Source: Branchiostoma floridae (Eukaryota > Chordata > Leptocardii > Amphioxiformes > Branchiostomatidae). Taken from it: a stretch of DNA of 24,343 nucleotides. A program made the translations under genes and the position numbers. This document shows, piece by piece, positions 17,521-24,343 of the stretch (position 1 is the first letter of the stretch; every line of letters begins with the position of its first letter). Under the pieces are notes generated by a model that ran no database searches, was not told the DNA's origin, and was given only the letters and a program-made list of their open reading frames with translations. The DNA lies in the NCBI RefSeq assembly GCF_000003815.2, contig NC_049985.1, positions 23,070,944 to 23,095,286 of the forward strand, in the 5' to 3' direction.

Positions 17521-19950
17521 CTGGAACATTACAGTACAGTTATAGCCTCCTAGTGACTGTGAGAGGTACTGCAGCTCTGTTACCATGGTTACAGCCTAAG
17601 CACCATCCACCATGTCTGGTTCTGTCACTATCTCCATCAGAGCCACACCTGGAACATTACAGTACAGTTAGCCTCCTGGTGACTGTGAGAGGTACTGCAG
17701 CTCTGTTACCATGGTTACAGCCTCTGCACCATCCACCATGTCTGGTTCTGTGACTATCTCCATCAGAGCCACACCTGGAACATTACAGTACAGTTAGCCT
17801 CCTGGTGACTGTATAAGGTACTGCAGCTCTGTTACCATGGTTACAGCCTCAGCACCATCCACCATGTCTGGTTCTGTCACTATCTCCATCAGAGCCACAC
17901 CTGGAACATTACAGCACAGTTATAGCCTCCTGGTGACTGTGAGAGGTATTACAGCTCTGTTACCATGGTTACAGCCTCTGCACCATCCACCATGTCTGGT
18001 TCTGTGACTATCTCCATCAGAGCCACACCTGGAACATTACAGCACAGTTATAGCCTCCTGGTGACTGTGAGAGGTACTGCAGCTGTTACCATGGTTACAG
18101 CCTCTGCACCATCCACCATGTCTGGTTCTGTCACTATCTCCATCAGAGCCACACCTGGAACATTACAGCACAGTTATAGCCTNNNNNNNNNNNNNNNNNN
18201 NNNNNNNNNNNNNNNNNNNNNNNNNNNNNNNNNNNNNNNNNNNNNNNNNNNNNNNNNNNNNNNNNNNNNNNNNNNNNNNNNNCATGGTTACAGCCTCTGC
18301 ACCATCCACCATGTCTGGTTCTGTGACTATCTCCATCAGAGCCACACGTGGAACATTACAGTACAGTTAGCCTCCTGGTGACTGTGAGAGGTACTGCAGC
18401 TCTGTTACCATGGTTACAGCCTCAGCACCATCCACCATGTCTGGTTCTGTCACCATCTCCATCAGAGCCACACCTGGAACATTACAGTACAGTTATAGCC
18501 TCCTAGTGACTGTGAGAGGTACTGCAGCTGTTACCATGGTTACAGCCTCAGCACCATCCACCATGTCTGGTTCTGTCACTATCTCCATCAGAGCCACACC
18601 TGGAACATTACAGCACAGTTATAGCCTCCTGGTGACTGTGAGAGGTATTACAGCTCTGTTACCATGGTTACAGCCTCTGCACCATCCACCGTGTCTGGTT
18701 CTGTCACTATCTCCATCAGAGCCACACCTGGAACATTACAGCACAGTTATAACCTCCTGGTGACTGTGAGAGGTACTGCAGCTCTGTTACCATGGTTACA
18801 GCCTAAGCACCATCCACCATGTCTGGTTCTGTCACTATCTCCATCAGAGCCACACCTGGAACATTACAGCACAGTTAGCCTCCTGGTGACTGTGAGAGGT
18901 ACTGCAGCTGTTACCATGGTTACAGCCTCTGCACCATCCACCATGTCTGGTTCTGTGACTATCTCCATCAGAGCCACACCTGGAACATTACAGTACAGTT
19001 AGCCTCCTGGTGACTGTATAAGGTACTGCAGCTCTGTTACCATGGTTACAGCCTCTGCACCATCCACCATGTCTGGTTCTGTGACTATCTCCATCAGAGC
19101 CACACCTGGAACATTACAGTACAGTTAGCCTCCTGGTGACTGTATAAGGTACTGCAGCTCTGTTACCATGGTTACAGCCTCTGCACCATCCACCATGTCT
19201 GGTTCTGTCACTATCTCCATCAGAGCCACACCTGGAACATTACAGCACAGTTATAGCCTCCTGGTGACTGTGAGAGGTGCTGCAGCTGTTACCATGGTTA
19301 CAGCCTCAGCACCATCCACCATGTCTGGTTCTGTCACTATCTCCATCAGAGCCACACCTGGAACATTACAGCACAGTTATAGCCTCCTGGTGACTGTGAG
19401 AGGTGCTGCAGCTGTTACCATGGTTACAGCCTCAGCACCATCCACCATGTCTGGTTCTGTCACTATCTCCATCAGACCCACACCTGGAACAATACAGCAC
19501 AGTTAGCCTCCTGGTGACTGTGAGAGGTACTGCAGCTGTTACCATGGTTACAGCCTCTGCACCATCCACCATGTCTGGTTCTGTCACTATCTCCATCAGA
19601 GCCACACCTGGAACATTACAGCACAGTTAGCCTCCTGGTGACTGTGAGAGGTACTGCAGCTGTTACCATGGTTACAGCCTCTGCACCATCCACCATGTCT
19701 GGTTCTGTGACTATCTCCATCAGAGCCACACCTGGAACATTACAGCACAGTTAGCCTCCTGGTGACTGTGAGAGGTACTGCAGCTGTTACCATGGTTACA
19801 GCCTCTGCACCATCCACCATGTCTGGTTCTGTCACTATCTCCATCAGAGCCACACCTGGAACATTACAGCACAGTTATAACCTCCTGGCATGGTGACTGC
19901 AGGAGGAACTACAGCTCTGTCACCTCCTGGTGACTATGTGAGGTACTACA
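17454..19950 (-). repeat. Tandem array of 124-128-bp units carrying the 3' splice site and 5' half of a GATB exon
   Basis: The word accatgg recurs at 17454, 17582, 17708, 17834, 17962, 18088, 18281, 18407, 18533, 18661, 18789, 18913, 19039, 19165, 19291, 19417, 19541, 19665 and 19789; one further copy is cut by the 100-N gap. Units are 124, 126 or 128 bp, differing by two 2-bp indels (ttagcc/ttatagcc and gctgtt/gctctgtt). On the minus strand each unit holds TTCCAG plus exon sequence encoding '[19 protein letters not shown]', followed by intron-type sequence. The first unit merges into the true exon at 17398-17520. Confidence 0.95.
18183..18282. other. Assembly gap of 100 N within the tandem array
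   Basis: Exactly 100 N, a conventional placeholder for unknown length, so the real copy number of the array is not known. Confidence 0.97.
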
Positions 19951-20191
19951 GCTTGTAACGACCTTAACCATTCAGAACGAAATAGAGTACCTAGCTTTAG
20001 TTAGGGCCACTAAGCACGTTAAATGCAGGTTTCGTATTTGAAACACCTTGAGCGGGTAAAAATGCCCACCACACTTATCAAAAAGAGAAGTTTTTTCTCT
20101 TATCGGTGTGAGTGGTTTAATCCTACAGTCCTTTGGCCGCACACAGGTCATATTGAATCACCTGAGTTAGTACAGAATGACAGCTCGCTCC

Positions 20192-20555
20192 NNNNNNNNN
20201 NNNNNNNNNNNNNNNNNNNNNNNNNNNNNNNNNNNNNNNNNNNNNNNNNNNNNNNNNNNNNNNNNNNNNNNNNNNNNNNNNNNNNNNNNNNNNNNNNNNN
20301 NNNNNNNNNNNNNNNNNNNNNNNNNNNNNNNNNNNNNNNNNNNNNNNNNNNNNNNNNNNNNNNNNNNNNNNNNNNNNNNNNNNNNNNNNNNNNNNNNNNN
20401 NNNNNNNNNNNNNNNNNNNNNNNNNNNNNNNNNNNNNNNNNNNNNNNNNNNNNNNNNNNNNNNNNNNNNNNNNNNNNNNNNNNNNNNNNNNNNNNNNNNN
20501 NNNNNNNNNNNNNNNNNNNNNNNNNNNNNNNNNNNNNNNNNNNNNNNNNNNNNNN
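20192..20555. other. Assembly gap of 364 N that should contain a GATB exon
   Basis: The flanks match 23601 and 23966, and the corresponding stretch 23602-23965 is also exactly 364 bp. By this offset the missing exon would lie at about 20300-20504, correctly placed between the exons at 21506 and 17520. Confidence 0.88.
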
Positions 20556-20574
20556 ATGTATAATCATTTCATCA

Positions 20575-20788
20575 TCTACTGTAAATGCAGAAATTTTTGC
20601 AGTGGTTGTATGTTTGCGGTTTTTGCGTAGGAATTTACCGCGAACTTAAAACCACCACAAACATATTTTCCATGGTAGTAAGAGACTACAGTGCATGGTG
20701 CTACCGCGAAGTTAAAACCACCGCAAACAGTCCATCTCCCGCTACCTTGAAATTAAATCCCCGCAATCATAAATGCATTTACAGTATT
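20575..20788. mobile_element. MITE-like element with CTGTAAATGC termini, copy A
   Basis: ctgtaaatgc near 20579 is inverted as gcatttacag ending at 20784, with TA on each side. The interior carries repeated 'cgcga' and 'aaaaccacc' blocks in both orientations. About 210 bp and non-coding. Copy B is at about 23985-24199. Confidence 0.6.
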
Positions 20789-21505
20789 CCATATTCTGAC
20801 TATCTGACTGTTGGGGCACCACAGACTGTACAGACTGCACTGACAACCAATGTCCATCCTTCTCAATTTTCCGTTTTGCTTAGTGGTTCAATTAGTGTCA
20901 TGCCTGAAGGGGTTTTTCTTATTGGACCGGTCCAGACAAAAATGGACCTGAAAAAATTTGGTGGACCGGCTGATAGACCTCTTGGTAGATGAACAGATTA
21001 TACGATCATTCATTCGTTTTGGGGCTTACTGGTTGAAGAAAATAACAAGAGAGAAGTAGAGTAGAGTCTATAGTTATTTCTACAAAGTTTTACAGTCAAC
21101 AGTACAGACTGGCAGTTATAACCCTGTTGGATCTTAAAATGCCAGTGGGAGTCGAATACTCCACAAAACAGATTTCTTTGTATCAAAACTGACCATTGTT
21201 TGAGTATCCTCCATTACAAGTTTTCACATACTGAATAAGGTCCAGGTCCAGTCCGGACCTGGACCTGATACTCTGGACCTGAACCGAACCTGGACTTGAA
21301 TTTTCTGTACCGGTACCCCTACATGCCTGTCTTTTCTCTATAACCCCTAGGAAATGTAGAAATAATTTTATAATCTTTTGCGATCTTTAGAAACCTTTAC
21401 TAGCCGTCTTTTTTTTTTAGAAAACAACAAATACTTATTGATGATAAATAATGATAATACTGTTTATCCACAGGATATTCCTTGCTAAAATTGTTTGAAA
21501 CTCAC
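20789..21505. repeat. GATB intron with second copy of the dispersed repeat (20990-21325)
   Basis: Matches 15248-15595 as described there, including the block 'ggtccaggtccagtccgg' with its palindromic flavour. No coding feature is seen. Confidence 0.6.
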
Positions 21506-21619
21506 TGGAAGATCAGCATAGAAGTAGTGTTTTCTGTCAAATAGAGATCTTCTGTTGATGTGACAGTTTAGTGCCAGAGCCGTCAGTACACCTGCCTCCA
21601 CACAGCGTCTGTTTAACAC
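21506..21619 (-). CDS. GATB: GATB exon ('[10 protein letters not shown]' block), most N-terminal exon visible
   Basis: Thirty-eight codons, phase 0 to 0, between acceptor CTACAG and donor GTGAGT. The peptide '[19 protein letters not shown]' followed by '[12 protein letters not shown]' is the highly conserved GatB segment after 'PGTLP'. The next protein block ('AGYQITQQ') is at 23710-23914, upstream in minus-strand order, so the genomic order is wrong unless that exon also exists in the 364-N gap. The preceding ~90-100 residues, with the 'GLEIH' region, are not visible. Confidence 0.96.
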
Positions 21620-21873
21620 CTGTAGAGGGGTAGAAAGAACATACTAATCTGTTGGAAAGATATATTTCATACAATGTACAAAGACTTGTGCAGGCAAAAT
21701 TGCACAAGAAGACCACTCAGAGGACCACTCAGGGGCTTTTTTCTGGTGTTGGGGCAGTGGGTTGTTTTCTACTATCAACTGTCTAGGGCATGGTAATGTC
21801 ATCATCATCTGTCGTCCCTGGTGGGCGGGGTGAGGTGACACCTATCCCTGTTCTAATAGACTTCAGTTGGAGA

Positions 21874-22831
21874 NNNNNNNNNNNNNNNNNNNNNNNNNNN
21901 NNNNNNNNNNNNNNNNNNNNNNNNNNNNNNNNNNNNNNNNNNNNNNNNNNNNNNNNNNNNNNNNNNNNNNNNNNNNNNNNNNNNNNNNNNNNNNNNNNNN
22001 NNNNNNNNNNNNNNNNNNNNNNNNNNNNNNNNNNNNNNNNNNNNNNNNNNNNNNNNNNNNNNNNNNNNNNNNNNNNNNNNNNNNNNNNNNNNNNNNNNNN
22101 NNNNNNNNNNNNNNNNNNNNNNNNNNNNNNNNNNNNNNNNNNNNNNNNNNNNNNNNNNNNNNNNNNNNNNNNNNNNNNNNNNNNNNNNNNNNNNNNNNNN
22201 NNNNNNNNNNNNNNNNNNNNNNNNNNNNNNNNNNNNNNNNNNNNNNNNNNNNNNNNNNNNNNNNNNNNNNNNNNNNNNNNNNNNNNNNNNNNNNNNNNNN
22301 NNNNNNNNNNNNNNNNNNNNNNNNNNNNNNNNNNNNNNNNNNNNNNNNNNNNNNNNNNNNNNNNNNNNNNNNNNNNNNNNNNNNNNNNNNNNNNNNNNNN
22401 NNNNNNNNNNNNNNNNNNNNNNNNNNNNNNNNNNNNNNNNNNNNNNNNNNNNNNNNNNNNNNNNNNNNNNNNNNNNNNNNNNNNNNNNNNNNNNNNNNNN
22501 NNNNNNNNNNNNNNNNNNNNNNNNNNNNNNNNNNNNNNNNNNNNNNNNNNNNNNNNNNNNNNNNNNNNNNNNNNNNNNNNNNNNNNNNNNNNNNNNNNNN
22601 NNNNNNNNNNNNNNNNNNNNNNNNNNNNNNNNNNNNNNNNNNNNNNNNNNNNNNNNNNNNNNNNNNNNNNNNNNNNNNNNNNNNNNNNNNNNNNNNNNNN
22701 NNNNNNNNNNNNNNNNNNNNNNNNNNNNNNNNNNNNNNNNNNNNNNNNNNNNNNNNNNNNNNNNNNNNNNNNNNNNNNNNNNNNNNNNNNNNNNNNNNNN
22801 NNNNNNNNNNNNNNNNNNNNNNNNNNNNNNN
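21874..22831. other. Assembly gap of 958 N between the two duplicated blocks
   Basis: The gap separates the GATB exon-bearing contig from the second copy of the array. The unusual length suggests an estimated size from paired reads. It could hide earlier GATB exons or mark a misjoin. Confidence 0.95.
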
Positions 22832-23350
22832 TTACAGACTCGGCACCATCCTGTATGTCTGTTTCTGTGTCTATCTCCATCAGAGCCACACCTGGAACAT
22901 TACAGCACAGTTAGCCTCCTGGTGACTGTGAGAGGTACTGCAGCTGTTACCATGGTTACAGCCTCTGCACCATCCACCATGTCTGGTTCTGTCACTATCT
23001 CCATCAGAGCCACACCTGGAACATTACAGCACAGTTAGCCTCCTGGTGACTGTGAGAGGTACTGCAGCTGTTACCATGGTTACAGCCTCTGCACCATCCA
23101 CCATGTCTGGTTCTGTGACTATCTCCATCAGAGCCACACCTGGAACATTACAGCACAGTTAGCCTCCTGGTGACTGTGAGAGGTACTGCAGCTGTTACCA
23201 TGGTTACAGCCTCTGCACCATCCACCATGTCTGGTTCTGTCACTATCTCCATCAGAGCCACACCTGGAACATTACAGCACAGTTATAACCTCCTGGCATG
23301 GTGACTGCAGGAGGAACTACAGCTCTGTCACCTCCTGGTGACTATGTGAG
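22832..23350 (-). repeat. Second segment of the GATB-exon tandem array, copy B
   Basis: Units start with accatgg at 22949, 23073 and 23197 (124-bp spacing), plus a partial unit at 22832-22948 that follows the gap. That first unit is clearly diverged: its minus-strand peptide reads 'MEIDTETDIQDGAESV' instead of '[16 protein letters not shown]'. The array ends with the same tail as copy A. Confidence 0.93.
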
Positions 23351-23709
23351 GTACTACAGCTTGTAACGACCTTAACCATTCAGAACGAAATAGAGTACCT
23401 AGCTTTAGTTAGGGCCACTAAGCACGTTAAATGCAGGTTTCGTATTTGAAACACCTTGAGCGGGTAAAAATGCCCACCACACTTATCAAAAAGAGAAGTT
23501 TTTTCTCTTATCGGTGTGAGTGGTTTAAATCCTACAGTCCTTTGGCCGCACACAGGTCATATTGAAGTCACCTGAGTTAGTACAGAATGACAGCTCGCTC
23601 CAGATCCTAATTTTTAGAACTGCCTATGGTAAGCTCCTTGCAATTCAGCCCTTGGCTGCTGGCTGCGATGAGAGAGCAGTTGGCATATCCATTGAAAATA
23701 AAATCTTAC

Positions 23710-23914
23710 CAGCCCTGTTCAGGTCCACCAGAACCTCCCCGTTTTCCTGGTCATGTAGACTCTTCCCACTGTCCTGTTCCAGCTGCAGCTGCTTGATGCG
23801 CACCTGGCAAGACTTCAGCACCTGCCGCTGGCTCCTGCTCTCATCATACACGTCAAAGGTCAGGTGACCGTTCACGGCTAATGGCAGCCTCTGCTGGGTA
23901 ATCTGATACCCTGC
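23710..23914 (-). CDS. GATB: GATB exon ('AGYQITQQ...DLNRAG' block)
   Basis: From acceptor CACTAG to donor GTAAGA, 205 nt encode '[18 protein letters not shown]', '[20 protein letters not shown]' and 'VLVDLNRAG'. These are core GatB motifs; 'EQDSGKS' belongs to the active-site region of the kinase-like domain. Start phase 0 joins the exon ending 'YADLP'; the final G joins the 'VALMEIV' exon. It lies in copy B of the duplication. The copy A version is hidden in N. Confidence 0.95.
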
Positions 23915-23984
23915 CTAGTGCAGCAATTGAGCAAGAGCCAAGACAAATAGAGATACAAAATGTACATGTATAATCATTTCATCA

Positions 23985-24199
23985 TCTACTGTAAATGCAG
24001 AAATTTTTGCAGTGGTTGTATGTTTGCGGTTTTTGCGTAGGAATTTTACCGCGAACTTAAAACCACCACAAACATATTTTCCATGGTAGTAAGAGACTAC
24101 AGTGCATGGTGCTACCGCGAAGTTAAAACCACCGCAAACAGTCCATCTCCCGCTACCTTGAAATTAAATCCCCGCAATCATAAATGCATTTACAGTATT
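23985..24199. mobile_element. MITE-like element with CTGTAAATGC termini, copy B
   Basis: Same element as at 20575-20788, part of the duplicated block, one base longer through a T-run indel. Confidence 0.6.
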
Positions 24200-24343
24200 C
24201 CATATTCTGACTATCTGACTGTTGGGGCACCACAGACTGTACAGACTGCACTGACAACCAATGTCCATCCTTCTCAATTTTCCGTTTTGCTTAGTGGTTC
24301 AATTAGTGTCATGCCTGAAGGGGTTTTCTTATTGGACCGGTCC

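Larger units (their letters stand above)
19541..20933. repeat. Duplicated block, copy A (matches 22949-24343)
   Basis: Apart from the N run, this block matches 22949-24343 almost base for base. The differences I saw are single-base indels: gtttaatcc/gtttaaatcc, attgaatcac/attgaagtcac, gaatttacc/gaattttacc and gggtttttc/gggttttc. It includes the last three array units, the array end, a dispersed repeat and a MITE. Confidence 0.93.
22949..24343. repeat. Duplicated block, copy B (matches 19541-20933)
   Basis: See copy A. The match runs to the last base of the window, so the duplication is at least 1.39 kb and continues beyond. Confidence 0.93.

Noticed and set aside
17403-19630. Plus-strand frames repeating '[23 protein letters not shown]'-type peptides
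   Set aside because: They are the antisense reading of the array units. The minus strand gives the recognisable GatB peptide.
16553-19950. CRISPR-like regular repeats
   Set aside because: Units are directly adjacent with no unique spacers, and the context is an intron of an animal gene.
21783-22925. Frames of over 350 codons across 21783-22925
   Set aside because: They are made almost entirely of N. The short readable end 'LQLKSIRTGIGVTS' does not match the GatB N-terminus.

Overview
The window is nuclear DNA from an animal: spliced exons with GT-AG introns, intronic transposons, minisatellites and scaffold gaps (N runs at 18183-18282, 20192-20555 and 21874-22831). The repeat content and a CR1-like retrotransposon whose ORF1 carries PHD and esterase domains suggest a marine deuterostome, most likely an amphioxus (Branchiostoma). 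That taxon call is inference.

The one host gene I can support lies on the minus strand and spans most of the window. It is GATB (PET112 family), subunit B of the mitochondrial glutamyl-tRNA(Gln) amidotransferase. Eleven exons with matching splice phases encode about 451 residues, from the '[10 protein letters not shown]' block to a natural stop at 4510-4512. The N-terminal exons are outside the window or in a gap. Its exons are short and were assembled here by reading splice sites on the minus strand.

Layout, left to right: 1-875, a transposon-like element with ~74-bp terminal inverted repeats and a CRE-rich interior; 876-3168, no gene seen, with a 31-bp perfect hairpin; 3169-3900, a small inverted-repeat element split by a 5'-truncated LINE; 4127-7393, the last five GATB exons, with an internally deleted mariner and a small MITE in the introns; 7680-14302, a nearly full-length CR1-like LINE on the plus strand, antisense inside one GATB intron, with two frame breaks and a lost reverse transcriptase catalytic Asp; 14868-17520, four more GATB exons, the last one squeezed between a 36-bp minisatellite and a 124-128-bp tandem array; 17454-19950, that array, in which every unit repeats the 3' splice site and first half of the adjacent GATB exon; 20000-24343, an apparent duplication in which 22949-24343 repeats 19541-20933 almost exactly. 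A 364-bp gap in the first copy corresponds base-for-base in length to the stretch of the second copy that carries the missing GATB exon. This puts two GATB exons out of order and points to an assembly artefact or a very recent tandem duplication.

The most unusual object is the array of more than 20 partial GATB exons with their acceptor sites. Taken with the flanking minisatellite, it makes this a locus where splice-site choice, copy number and assembly quality all deserve direct testing.
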